Shown one piece after another: positions 11,850 to 24,405 of a stretch of DNA of 64,000 bases; within the stretch, counting starts at the first letter, position 1; the number at the start of each line of letters is the position of its first letter. A program made the translations under genes and the position numbers. Below the pieces are notes generated by a model that did not search any database, was not told the origin of the DNA, and saw only the letters and a program-made list of their open reading frames with translations. The stretch covers positions 14,843,151-14,907,150 of the forward strand of contig NC_045143.1 in the NCBI RefSeq assembly GCF_008831285.2, written 5' to 3'. Source of the DNA: Nymphaea colorata. Its lineage: Eukaryota; Streptophyta; Magnoliopsida; Nymphaeales; Nymphaeaceae.

Positions 11850-12560
11850 TAATGGAACGAAGAGTTTTTCTTTCTCGACTCCGTGAGCGGAAAGAGGAAT
11901 TCCGGATGCTGCTTCTTGAAATAGGGGCAGATTCTTGTTTTCTGGAATCAAGAAGGATTGCAAAGGAAAGAAAATAGACAAACTGAACGGAAGCGAACCG
12001 GGAAGATGATAAAAATTGTAGAGGCTCAGGAATTAGGATCCTCAATTCCTCCCGGGAAGAAGGTCCGATTTGCTCGACAAATAGACGGTCTGAGGCGTCA
12101 GTTTTCCCACGAAAGAGTTACAGATGGGAATAGAAAATCTCAAAAAGCCAGGGCGTCGGATTTCCCAAGATTCTCTGCAAGTAACGAGGACTCAGGCAAA
12201 GTTTCGAGTCTTTTTGTTCTTTTTTACTTATGGCCCAACGCGACGACGACTCTCTTCCGCGTTCCCTCGAGGAGAGGATCAAATTCGAAGTAATTTGTCT
12301 TCTTCCTTCTTCTCCTCCTTGAAAGGAATGGTCAGAAGAAAAGACGGAAGAGAGAGAGATGAGAAGAATGCTTGATAGAAATTGAGATCTACGAAGAACA
12401 GACTAGATGGATAGGAGGAAGGAAGAGAGGAAAGAGGAGGAAGTCGTCACGCAGCTTCGCAAGAAGGACCGAAAGGGAGAACAATGGGAATCGTGGATGC
12501 CTGGAGACGACACCTCTTCACCTCCCGCGGGATTCTCAATTAGGCCGTCGGTTGGGAACA
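11850..12560 (-). promoter_or_regulatory. 5' leader and probable promoter region of the HAD gene
   Basis: Lies upstream of the ATG at 11849 on the minus strand. It is less AT-rich than the intergenic DNA and purine-rich on the plus strand (many GAGA/GAAG runs), which is common in plant 5' leaders. Overlapping ORFs on both strands have no recognisable domain. No TATA box or start site could be fixed with confidence. Confidence 0.4.
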
Positions 12561-12609
12561 CACATGTATCATACATATAATTATAGTAGAGCTGGCTTGC
12601 AGATAGTCT

Positions 12610-12692
12610 AAATTACGAAATTACCCTTGTCCGCGAGCGGCGCGGGAGATTGGATTAACCCAAATTACGAAATTACCCTTGTCCGCGACCGA
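12610..12692. repeat. 52-bp-period partial tandem duplication
   Basis: AAATTACGAAATTACCCTTG followed by TCCGCGA occurs at 12610 and again at 12662, upstream of the HAD gene. Confidence 0.75.
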
Positions 12693-12699
12693 CTCTTTC

Positions 12700-13457
12700 T
12701 GACGCGACAGATTGGGTTCTGTTCTGCGATGTCCAGCCAGGCGAGATTGCCAAAAAATGACTAAAGTGTCCTCATATGTGATAAGTAATTACTAGCAACT
12801 GAGGAGATGCCATACCATTCCTCAATTTCGATTTCAAGCGTTTAGTGGGTTTTCATGTAGGACAGCCAAAACACCAGGTTAAAGACAAACCTGATTTTTA
12901 CAATGAGGATTTTTACAAAAACAAATTGTCTAAGGGTGTCACCCAACGCTCCTTCCTTGGTTTGACAACAATAACAAGTTTTTACTGTCCTCATGAATTT
13001 GAGCCAAAATTTGGCAGGTTATATAAATCTGTCTCAATTTTTTGGCAGCATTAGTCTATCAACCTATCTAAAATAGAAGGTTCCTCAATTAAGGGGATCA
13101 CAAGAGACAAAGTGGAGCGAGTGCCGGCTGATAATGCCTCTGGGTGTTTTTCAATTTCTTTGCATTACATCGTTATGCCTTGAGATCCAGCCTTCTACCA
13201 AATAATGGATCTAAATTTCATGGTTTTATAAAGGGAGAGAGAAAGGATGGTAAAATTCCCAAATCTAAGATTTGACCCCGGGATCCCGTGTGGATGCAGG
13301 CCAAGGGCAGGCATGAAGGGAGAGACCCTTACATAATAAAGGTTGTGTTTGTTTCACGACAGATTTTAAATCCACGGTGATTTGAGATCCCATAGATTTA
13401 TGATCCGACACCCCCCTTTCCCTTCAACCATAAATCTATGGTTTTTAACGTGTAGCA
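12700..13457. other. intergenic, no gene seen
   Basis: AT-rich sequence between the HAD promoter region and a LINE remnant. No ORF here has a recognisable domain. Confidence 0.45.
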
Positions 13458-14585
13458 TTGATTGAATTTGATCTACTGAAGATAAAGTTGGGTGGAACGC
13501 CAGCCATCAATAGCTTTCAAGTTGGGTGTTGGAATATTATTAAGCTGGACATTCTACAATTATCCTCAGAATTCTATGGGAACTTATGCCTACTTAGAGT
13601 TGTTCACATTGTTACGTTCACCTTTATCCTCAAGGTATCAGATGCCCATGACTTTTACTCGATTCACGTCTATTTCTACTATTGAAACTATTTATGGAGT
13701 TATTAAAGGTCCTTTCAAAGTAGAATTACAGCTGATTTGATTTCTTCATCACACTTTGCTCTTACCAAGGGACAACGCTTGCAACATAGTTATGTCCTGT
13801 TAGTCGAAATTATTCATTATATGGAAGGTAGTAGGCGACCTTTGTTCTTCCTCAAAATGGATTTGAAGAGAGCTCCACGACAATGGCCATTCTTATTGTA
13901 GTCACTTGGTATCAAGGGCGAGCCACATGTGGGAATGTGTGGGAAACTCAATAATAATTTCCCTTATTGCAGATGTATATACAAATTAAAATGCCCCGCA
14001 AATATATGGTGAGTGCCCCTAGCTAAATACGTCTGGCGCCGCTGCTGTGTGGTTTTATGGGGAACGCTTTGGTCAAATGAATCAAGGAGCTTGTTGCAAT
14101 AGCAAAACTACAAATTCAAACTAATGACAAGTTGGGACCAAACTTAAAAATTGAAGAAGCGTCTCCCTCTCTATCCTTATTTATTGTTGTCACCAAAGGA
14201 TTGGTCATTATGATTAATATTTTTGCTAACCTATAGGGAATTCTACATCTTGTTTCCTTCCCTTCATGGATTTTTTAAGGGAATCTACTTAAATATGCCA
14301 ATGATGTCTTGTTATTTGGAGAGGTGTATCATTGTTGACTTATATGTTTCTCATTACCAGGATATTTGCTGCTCTTACAGTTTAGGGGGATCAGTCAAAA
14401 TAAGTGTCAAATCTCCATCTTCAACGTTGTCATCCAAGTGCTTCTTTTTCTTATTTGGGCCTTCGGTAACAAATTTCCAAGGTTCCCACTGTTGCATTTG
14501 TTGGTGTGCTTGACAATATTATAAGCAAACTGCAGGTTTGGTAGAGTAGACATCTATCTGTTGTAGCACAAGTTATAATCAATCA
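13458..14585 (+). pseudogene. LINE (L1-type) reverse transcriptase remnant
   Basis: Degenerate plus-strand RT pieces appear in the expected order. Near 13840-13890 is FLKMDLKRA, like the LINE 'K.D..KAFD' motif with Asp lost. Near 14285 is KYANDVLLFGE, the Y/FADD box with one Asp changed to Asn. Next is GISQNKCQISIF, like 'SGL..N..K', and near 14510-14580 is IISKLQVW.SRHLSVVAQ, like the 'L..W....LS.AGR' region. Several stops and frameshifts are present. A hAT-like fragment (13913-14044) interrupts it. This is not continuous with the LINE at 25-33 kb. Confidence 0.6.
13913..14044. mobile_element. hAT-like MITE fragment inside the LINE remnant
   Basis: The left end reads CAAGGGCGAGCCACATG and the right end, reversed, reads CAGCGGCGCCAGACGTA. 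These resemble plant hAT termini of the CAGTGGCGGAGCC type. No convincing 8-bp target duplication was found, so the limits are approximate. Confidence 0.35.
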
Positions 14586-17500
14586 TTTTTTTTTTTCCTG
14601 GTAAACCAGTACGGAGCCATAAATTTTGGACTAAGGAGCATTAATGTTTTTAAATTTTCAACTGGAAAGGGTATTCATATATAAATAAGTAAAAGTTAAT
14701 AAAGTACCACTATATGAATAAGATAATTTTTATGAGCTGGTGTGGGTCACAGGTTAGCTTGGGCAACCAGTCCGGGTTGACCCCATTAATTTTTTTATTA
14801 TTTTTATGTAATAATAACTGATATTTTATTGTTAAAAATATATTTTATATTCAAAACATTTGATGTTGTATTTAAAAAATTATTTTTTATTTTAATCGGG
14901 CTGGCTTCCGACTCAGGTATTGGGTCCGGATGCCCAAGTTTAATCGCAGCAAAGCAAAGCAAACATACCTGTGCCACTGAGATGAGTAAAATATTTCATC
15001 ACTGGCCAAAAGCCGAAACCCTCACCCTTCCCTTATCCCCCATGATACCAGAGATCATGTTGTTTATTTCATTCCACACTTTCTAATGTGAGCATTGGAA
15101 AATTCTTAAAGCAAGTTTACATGTCGCACTTTTTATCGCATAAGCGAAATTTGGTGAATTGGGACGAAGTAACAAAACCTCTTTCGTGGTGGCTTTCTCA
15201 CCTCTTCCTTCCTTTTGAAGAGAGTAACCCTCCAAGTAAGGTGGTGACATTCTATTCTTTATTCCCATGTTTACTATTGGCTGAAGGACGTCGCTTTCTT
15301 GACGTGTGTGCGTGTGGAATACTGGATGGAATACCAGAAACGATGCAATATGTTGAGGAATTCAAGCAGATGCTTCGAGGACACTACAGCCACCCGCACT
15401 CTTTCCAGTGTAGCCTCGTTGGTTAAATGGCTATATCATGCTTTTTGTGGTGAAAATGTTTACTTTATTTTGTCCTCGTTTTGATTTGTCCCTCATGTCA
15501 ACTTTTTCATTCCCAGCGTCTTAGTAAGGGTTTGGCAATGATAGTGGATAATCTTTCTCTCTCAAATTTTCATTCATGCTATATCAAAAATTTGAAAAAT
15601 TATGTTTTGGTTCCTGTTAAAATTTTGAAACTACAGTTCGATCCTAAAAACTTCAGGTTCCGCTTTTATCTGTCCCCTCTAACAACTATAATGTCCCCTC
15701 TAACAACTATAAGATTTTTTTGCTGCTGTTTTGTCGGCGGTCAATTTTTTGCCGGCCATGACAGTTTCGAATGGGTTGGAAGCCTAGGTCACATTGATCC
15801 CAGGTGGAAGAACACGGCGAGTAGCAAATTACCCAAGCAAACTTGGGCAAGGAAGTGGCAGGTATGTACTTATGCGTTCATCATCTATTCCGGTTGACTG
15901 AGGGTTAATTTTCTATTACAGTTAGGTCGAGTGCAGAGAAGTAATGGCGTAGCAACATGGTAACTTGTGTGGGCAGTTTATGATACCAGTCTTTTAAAAG
16001 TTCTTTATTTTTAAATAGAAATCTTAAGTATTTATCCTTATATATATATATATATATAAGTGCCCCACCATATTTGAGTATTTTTAAACAAGTGTCCTTC
16101 CAATGAATTTTTAGTAGAAAAGCTATGTGCAACCACAGATTTGTTTTCTTTTTTTTTTTTATGAACAGTAACAACAGATATGTTATTTTGAGGGTGGGGG
16201 TGGGGATAATGGTGGGCACCATTAGTAGACTTCAATGGAAATAATAGAGGTGAATGGCCTATGATCAGTGGCGAAACTACATGTTGTTGCCCACACCTAC
16301 TTCACAAATTTTTTTTTATTTGATTTTTTATTTTTATTTAGAGGTTTTTCAAATATTTGCTTATTTAAGTACATTTCTTCTTGCGAAAGCTTTTAGATTA
16401 ATACCCCTCAGCCCAAATTTTTTAGCTCCGATACTCCCTATGACTAATAATTTGTTGTGGCGATATAAGTGTGAAGAGGTTGCTGTGTCATAACTCGGAC
16501 GTTCAAAGCCATATAGATATTTTAGAATTTACCCAAGACCAGCTAACTAATAGTGAAGGAAAACTACAAAATATTGGCTGTGTCATCTTCAAGGAATCAA
16601 GAGGTTGGTTGCAAAGACGCCGTGGTAGATTAATGTGTTTAGAACAACTCATTCTGCCAAATCAAATTCTCTCAGATACGTCCCTCCCCCATATCGAGCT
16701 TGCATTTCTAACTTAGCATATCCCAATTTGCCAAATAACAGCTTCAATTCTAGCTCTTGAAAGTCTATCTCTTGAAGGTTTCTAACAATCTTTAGTACCA
16801 GACTAAACAGGGATATTAGGGTGTTGTGTTGGTGGACTTGTACCTTTTGTGTGTTTGGTAACCAATTTATTCAACGGCTATATTTAATTTAAATAGGCAT
16901 TTGCCTGCCGATTGGTTGTTTTTTTTTTTTCATTTTAAGGGACTTAGAGCTCCACTCACCTTCGAAAATCGATTATCATTTGCCGATGTTTGCGCGCTTC
17001 GCGTTAGGAAAATGGCACCTTTACTAGCGCTATATATATATATATATATATATTAAGTGCCATTAATAACAATATTTCCTTTAGTGATATAAGGTTGCGT
17101 CGTTCATCAAATTCAACTACTAATGTGGTAACTGGTGGATTTGATTTGAAACATTTGCGTTCCACTTGTTTCTTACCTTCCCATCTACATGCTCACGGAA
17201 TGAGTCTATGGCTTCGGCATGTGGTATAATAGTTTAATTAATAAATAAATTTATTCTTCAAAAGCAAGCAATTAAACACCGTCCAAATTGGAGTTTGTGG
17301 TTCATGGTCTGTTAGTTAACAAATGATAAAACCACATAGTTCACTTCATGAACACACTCAATCATGTGAGGCTTTTATTTGGTTGTCAATGTGCTCTCAT
17401 CTCTATGCAGATTACTCTAGCAAGATTACATATGTAATCTACGTTGAGCACCGCCATCAAAAGAGTGACCCGCCATCTCTAAATTCTAGGCAAAAACAAG

Positions 17501-17739
17501 GACGCGCGTAAGCCATCAAATTAAATTTCATTATCTCGATTTCATTTGCAGTTCTTTTAAAATATATAAGAAAGATTATTTCAGGAGTCCTTTAAATTTA
17601 AAACTTTAAGAGACACTCACATGTAAAAACCATGAAATTAATAAAGTTTAAGTAAACTTTGTAAGCTGATGTGGGATGTTATAATATAGCTCCACCATTA
17701 GGGCACTTGGTCGATTGACGCTAGGGGTCGATTGGTGCT
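14586..17739. other. intergenic DNA with hAT-like fragments and TA repeats
   Basis: No gene recognised. Pieces of a dispersed repeat (GGAGCCATAAATTTTGG near 14615; an inverted block at about 15965-16080) and (TA)n tracts at 16039-16058 and 17031-17053 occur. A 21-bp unit (TGTCCCCTCTAACAACTATAA) is tandemly doubled near 15670-15712. ORFs at 15088-15426 and 15481-15897 (112 and 138 codons) have no recognisable domain; a possible splice donor (GGCAG/GTATG) near 15860 alone is not enough to call an exon. Confidence 0.45.
15965..16080 (-). repeat. dispersed (TA)n-bearing repeat, inverted copy
   Basis: The reverse complement of this block matches 22203-22300: both read '...GGTGGGGCACTTATATATATA', then AT-rich sequence, then 'GACTGGT'. 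It is probably part of a hAT-like non-autonomous family. Confidence 0.55.
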
Positions 17740-17882
17740 AGTGGAGCCACAAATTTTGGCTGGAAGGGCATTAATTAAATCTCTTAACTTTGAAGAGCAC
17801 TTGTATATATAAACAGTCAAATATGTCAAAGCATTAACATAAATTAAACACACCAGCCACCATGTGTCTCCGCCATTGTGGA
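17740..17882. mobile_element. short hAT-like MITE
   Basis: The ends AGTGGAGCCACAAATTTTGG and (reversed) TCCACAATGGCGGAGACAC resemble hAT termini. The flanks are TTGGTGCT (17732-17739) and TTGGCGCT (17883-17890), an 8-bp duplication with one mismatch, as expected for hAT. The element is about 143 bp, AT-rich inside, with no coding capacity. Confidence 0.45.
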
Positions 17883-17890
17883 TTGGCGCT

Positions 17891-20800
17891 AAATTTTCAC
17901 CCCATTCCTTGTCGCACTGTGTGATTCTTTTTTGTCTTGGAAAACAAATCATCTGATCAGACTCCTAGATTGATTAGATCGGTGCAGGATCAAGACCCTA
18001 CAGAACAATTGTGCACTAGATCACCAAGCAGAGTAAATCTATAGGCTCAATCCTGCTATATGTCATGTTTTTCTTTTTTTTTTTTTTTTTTTTGAGGAGG
18101 GGGTTGCAAATTAATGCAGGATGGAGATTATAGATTTAAGTCACTTATGGATTGTTTGGCACTTACAACATATTGTCCTTGTCCAATGATTTTGTCTTAA
18201 AATTCAAGGTAGATTCAAGGAATACTATGTTAAATGGTTCCATAAATCTGCCTCAATGTTTGTGCAGTTTCATTGAACAGTAACAATTTGTTACTGATGC
18301 CAAACGACCTTTTAATAGTAGGTTAAGTAGCATCCATGAGTTCCTCATTAACAAGAGAAAAAACGAAAAAAAAAAAATAATCACAAACGAAATAAAATTG
18401 ATATGAAGAGAGTGACTGCCGACACTTTAGTACACCTTATAGTGGTGGTGCCAAGGAAGTATCTGGCCGCAACTTAATTTGTATGGTTGCACGTTCATCA
18501 TATGATAGTGACATATTACTTTTCTAACTGTCTTATGCTCATACATTATTGATTATTTCTGGTATAAAGTAGCAGTAGTGGATCGTATATTACATTATTG
18601 AAAAAAAAAAAGTATTTGCTGTGAGGTGTATATTTGTATTTTAGCCTGAAGTGGACACTCCAACTGTGAGGACTTAATTTGTCGTTTTTTTTTTGTGAAC
18701 TCGTGCAGATGCTCCAGCATTCGATTCATAAATTAAAACTTGATTTTTTTTTTTTAGAATTTCCTTATATAGCGCAGTGGAAATTGAACGTTTGATGGGC
18801 ATCCTTCAAGTTGAGGGTTGGGAACAAATTAAAACTTTAGCAAGGTAAATTGAGAGCAATAACCAAGTCAAAAATTTACATTATCAGAAGCAAAATAGGC
18901 ACAACCAGAGCTCAAATAATATCGCCCTCAAATGTTTGTCAACTGGAACAAGATAAAAGAAAAAGGGCTGTTATATTCTAAGTATTACTCTTCTCGACTG
19001 CAAATAGTAGCAAGTGCAACATATAAGTTGAATGATGTACCATAGGTCTACCCAGTCTCTAAAGCAAATCAGAACCTTAAAGGTATAAGAATATATGGTA
19101 TTGCGGGTCTTATGCCAAAGGCTGTATTGAGATAGTTCCAGATGAACATTTGCAGGGTTTGTTGCTTATATATTGTTATTTACACGAGTACTTGTATGTT
19201 TGCTTGTGGGAGCACGTGTTAACAAATCATTTATGAACTGTGATATAATGATTTGAATTTGTGAATTGCTTAAAATTTGAGTTTGTTCATAAATTTCTCC
19301 TTCATTTTTTAATCCACACATGTATTTGTTACCGTATGTGCTCCCACCAATATGAACAGCCCTACGCCAATTGCCTGTTCATCCGACCATGTCCCATGTT
19401 ATCATATGTGCTTCCACTAATATGGACCGCCTTACAACCGAAATGCTTGTCCATCAATCATATTGGATGCTTGCTTTTAGCATATCCCTCTAAAGAGTGG
19501 ATTAACTCTTAATTTGAAGAAAAAAGAGACCGAGCATCCTGCTGAAATTTCTAAAACTACCAACTGGTGCAAAACAAGCTATTATATCTCCATCTTTGTT
19601 ATTTGCTATCAAGTCACTTTGGCCTGTTGGTTTTGTTGAAATTGCTGCCCTTGTTGGTGTTATATATGGTCCTTTTAATTTGTGTTTTGCCAGCTTACAT
19701 GCATAATTGGTTTACTGCTTATGTTCAACCTTTTATGATTCATGATTTTTCAAGGGTGAGCTGTGTTGTCTAATCTGGCAGATCCATCATACCCATAGAT
19801 TGCTTCAGTATCATATATGAGAAATTCAAGAACTGGGACATAGTGTTGAAATTTTAGATACAACACCTACTACTGAGCCATTTCAAGCATGAGAACTTAT
19901 ACTTTACCCTTAAGCATACCAATAAAAAAAGAGAGAGAGAGAGAGGGCAGTATTGGTTTTACCAATTAATAATCAAAGTTAGCCAGACCTTCATTTGGCT
20001 TAGTTATGTATGATGTCATGGAGCAGTGTAGAAACATGAATTTTAATGTTGTATGAATCTGCTCCAATCTTTATAAAATATATGTAAAAAGCATTCCTGC
20101 CAAACGATCTCTTACTGCCTCTTTTGATCAACCAAGTTGCCTGCCAAATCATGTTATAAAATATGTTATTTTCATTATCTTAGTTGCTGTACGGTTAATT
20201 TCTTTTAACATTGTTGGATTCAGCAGATAAATTTATTACACTATCCTTGTAGGTTCCTCCAGAGTGGATAGTGCATGGAGCAAAATGTCTACACCAATAA
20301 CAGCACCACTTGGTGGTGCATCACTGAAAAATTTTCAGTATTGCAAAACAGACGTCACAAACGTCGCTACTGAAAGTCGCGCTGCTGAACGAAATATTAT
20401 AGCGAAAAAGCCTATGGCTCTGTACCAGCATGCATTATGGAGAAGTCATATTCTATGACGCAGGCTTTCTTGAGCTACTGAACATGAGATACTTCTAGCC
20501 TTCTGTGACGCATTAACGCATCCGTCAATCTGTCTTCTTGGTAGAGGCAGAACCAAGATTTTTTCTCTTGGACGCCCAACAGTCGAGAGACTAGTTGTAA
20601 GACTTAAAATTGTCGGATGGCTAAATATTTAAAATCTGTTGCTAAAAACATGATACACCATCATTAAAACTATTAAATTGGGTCGCTATGTCTAATGCTG
20701 CAAAAGATTTTAGCAATAGGTCTCAAATACTTACCCATTCGGCAACTTCCAGCGGCTGGCTGATTCAATTCCTATATAATGAAAAATTACCTTCTAAAAC

Positions 20801-23800
20801 ATTGTATATTGAATCTCATGAAAAAATAAAACAAATAACATTTGAACATAATGGCATGCAAAATTTTTCAAAACATTAATATGCGAAACTGTTTCCAAAA
20901 TTTTTATAAGGGTCAAGTGGAAAGTTTTTAAAATATTAACCAGGGGGGTATTCAATTTAAAAATTTTTGGAGAAATGGGATGGAAGGACAAGCTTCACCC
21001 ACCCTCTTCCACAGCTGGTTATATACACACTTCTGTGCATGCATGCACAGGGGTGTGTAATGAACAAAATAGCTTTGATAAAATGAAAAAGAAGGGCTTT
21101 GAAAGTGATAAAAAGGAGCTTATAAAAAAAAAACGCAAAGACTAAAAAGTACACTTCATGATAAAAAATTTCTAAAACGCCACAGCCGCTTCTTTTTTGA
21201 GGGGTGTATGTTGCAACTCGACTCGATCTGACCTCTTCAGTAATATCTTCTCTACATAGGAGAAGTCATCCACCCTCTCCTCAACACCTCCTCAAACAAA
21301 CTTTCAATACAAACTCTTAATAAAAATATTCATGATAGCATGCTCCATCACCAAAAGAAGGCGCTAACGGAGATCTAGTCTATCCTCTTAAGAATGTGAG
21401 TTGGCATTAATTAACTTGCACTACCTGCCTGCGTGCTTTCCTTCATATAAAACATAATTATGTGTCCGAAAGGTGTTGAATCTCATTAGATCGTCCTATC
21501 CCCATTAAAAAGCATAAACAAAATACGGCAGCCAATAATAGAATGAGCAGGAGGCGATCCCACTGGCATACATAGTGATGGCTGAAGTCATGTACTCTCT
21601 TCCGCCCATCTCCCCAGGTTTTAAATCTGCTTTTAGTGTTTAAGGGCAACGCTGGTAGTGCATTTTAACTTGTGCACTAGTGGCCCTCTCTCCTTTTGCA
21701 GTACAAGGGGTTAATGCTTTGATATCTAAATGAAAAACCTGCCACAAGGAAAATGTGGCAGTCAACAGGAAATAAGAGAATCAGTTCATTAATCGACTTA
21801 AAAAAGGACTCTAATTCTGGGTGATTTTGATGGCTCACGTGGAGTTTTATTATTTTTTCTTTAAGTTAGTGTATTTTAGCTTTAAAAAAAAGGGTAAATT
21901 TTCAGGTGTTTAATTTTGTTGCTACAAGGAAAGGTCATCAGTTGTGCCATTAAAAAATCTTTTATGATATATGCGGGTGACACTCTTAAACACCGTCTTG
22001 AGATGCAAAACATCATCTAAGGGGTGTTTGAGCGAACATTCGAAATTGGGTATGTAAAAAACTTGGCTTTGATAGAACGGTGTTTCCAAAGGGCATGAAT
22101 ACCTGCCATCCCTTAAAATTTTTTTACACAAAACACCGTTTTGGTCTTCCAATCTTAAACATGTTTTAAACGAGGCAGGTTGGAAGACACTTGTTTAAAA
22201 ATACTCAAATTTGGTGGGGCACTTATATATATATAAAGATAAATATTTAAGATTCCAATTTTAAAATAAAAAACTTCTAAGAGACTGGTGTGGGCACAAT
22301 GTTCAAAAGCCTGCTAAAAACCAAATTTTCAATATTTAATCAGCACAACCCTAGTCTTTTTATCATAAATGGGCATTTCGGTTATTGTATATGCCATGAA
22401 CTAAGCATTTAATATTTTTATCTCTTGCCCTCGACTGAAGCATTGGTACTCTTACCATGGAAGGAAGGTGGTGGGGGATTGATAAGCACGCCACCTAAGT
22501 CGTTGAATGAATGGTTTTCATTTGATTTGTCTTGTGCGTGCTATTTTCCTGAACAGTACAAACTTTCGTGTATGGAACGTGATGTGGACGCCAACCGCAA
22601 GATATAAGTGAAAATAAGGAGACATGGCGGACCCTACCTACGTGGCCACTAGCTTGGTTTAATTTGGCTTGTTGGTAACCTCCCTTAAGAGTTGCTTGAC
22701 TTCGGTGGGCTGATCGTTAGTTCGCTTCCGATAAGCACTCTTCCTATGAACCACAAACGTGCATTATGGTTGTTGTATTACGAGAGAAACCGTCATATCA
22801 CTTAAGTCTCGAAACAACCAATTATGTTGGAGGCAAAAATTATCTTAGAGGCAAAGGGAAGAGAGGTCAAGTTATCATCGAATGGCTTGTTGTTTGTGTG
22901 CAACGACCAGACTCGTCGTCAAGAAAATTCTGAAAGACGTTGTTATTAAAGTACCGCATTGTTCACGCTGCCAAGGCCCGATTCACCGATTCAAGGTGAA
23001 TCAATCATTAATCGATTAAAAATATTTAAAGATAGTTTTAAAAAAATAAGTCAAAATTATGCAAAATAATTGGTAAAATTATTTTTTAAAATGTTTTAGA
23101 AGAATAGTTAAAACCAATGGCCAAAATATTGTTTTGGGTTTTAAGTGGCAAGGTTTTTGTTTTAAAATTATGCAAAACATCAAAGTTGTTTCTTATGGAA
23201 AAAAAAATTTGCAAATTTTAAAACAAGCATCTTTCGACCAGAAAAAAGAAAGCGGCCAAAATCTTAAAAGTAAAATTTAGGAAAAAGTGAAAATAAAAAT
23301 CTGATAACTAAAAACTGAAAAAAATGCGAAAAAGGCGTGAAAAAATGGAACATGGTAAAACGCGAATAAAACACACATGAAACATGTTTTTTTTTTTCGT
23401 TTTTTACCGTTTTTTTTTTTTTTTTTAAATATTGTTTTTTTATTTTATTCTGTTGGCCTGTTTTTAACATTTTAAAAGAATTTTTTAATAATACACGTGT
23501 TTTCTGTGGTTATGTTTAAAACTATATGTGGCAGTACTCTTCAATGGGTTGGCGGGTTGGATTTGCCAGTGGCCACCTTTTCTATTCGAACCCGCTGATT
23601 TACCACACCCTTCAAATATGAAACGGGCTACCTTTTTTTTTTTCCTAAGACCTATCACCAAGATGAAGGTTGAGATCTGTTGTCCAGTTTTAACTTGAGG
23701 CTCTTAACATTTCTTCTTTATGGCCTCCTCGTAAGCCCTGGAGGTGCCATTTAAGACTTTGATATTGTGCTTTATTCTTTTAGCTAAATAAGAATTTATC

Positions 23801-23960
23801 GTCTTTTCTACAACATTCATTAGATGCTCATTGAAATTAAGTGAATAGATGACAATTAATTAGGTGTCATCACATGTGATTATATATCTCACGATGGTGG
23901 AGTCTGCATAATAAACAACATATAAACATCCAGGCACGCTTGGTCATGTATGGATCGCCA
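17891..23960. other. intergenic, no gene seen
   Basis: AT-rich sequence with long poly-T and poly-A runs (for example near 18070 and 23410). ORFs of 60-83 codons show no family resemblance. A dispersed TA-bearing repeat lies at 22203-22300. No RNA gene or intact element end was recognised. Confidence 0.45.
22203..22300 (+). repeat. dispersed (TA)n-bearing repeat, direct copy
   Basis: Homologous to the reverse complement of 15965-16080, with the same order of blocks: GGTGGGGCACTTATATATATA, then AAGATAAATATTTAAGATT, then GACTGGTGTGGGCACA. Confidence 0.55.
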
Positions 23961-24145
23961 ACCAACCAATGAATTTTGTTCAACAACCATTGAACATTAA
24001 AAAAAAAAAAAGAGAGAGTGGTAGATTGGAGCAATGCCACTTGATAGTTGATGATAGTACAACTGTACATGGCTATATTCATGGTGAATGGGAGGCTTTT
24101 TTTTCATTGCATCGCGAGAAGGCAACTGAATTGGTGATAACGCTG

Positions 24146-24405
24146 ATCCAGAAGCCTGTAATTTCAAGGTTCTATTCTCAACAGGGGTAGAACCCAAACC
24201 CAAGGATAGGGCTGCACACGAGCCGAGTCGAGCTCGAGCTCAGCCGGCTCGAGCTCGGCTCAACTCATGTTTAGTCTTTATCCAGAAGCCTGTAATTTCA
24301 AGGTTCTATTCTCAACAGGGGTAGAACCCAAACCCGTGGATAGGGCTGCACACGAGCCGAGTCGAGCTCGGCCGGCTCGAGTTCGGCTCGACTCATGTTT
24401 AGTCA
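24146..24405. repeat. 134-bp tandem duplication spanning a hAT end and its flank
   Basis: ATCCAGAAGCCTGTAATTTC begins at 24146 and again at 24280. Each copy contains the flanking sequence, then a TAGGGCTGCACACGAGCC terminus and part of the hAT interior. The base pairs just before the terminus differ (CCCAAGGA versus CCCGTGGA). Confidence 0.85.

Noticed and set aside
11958-12293. 111-codon plus-strand ORF upstream of the HAD gene, possibly a divergent gene
   Set aside because: Antisense to the HAD leader; Arg/Ser-rich by composition, no domain and no consistent splicing.
15481-15897. 138-codon ORF ending near a possible splice donor
   Set aside because: Composition is AT-rich with a tandem duplication inside, no family match, and no partner exon.
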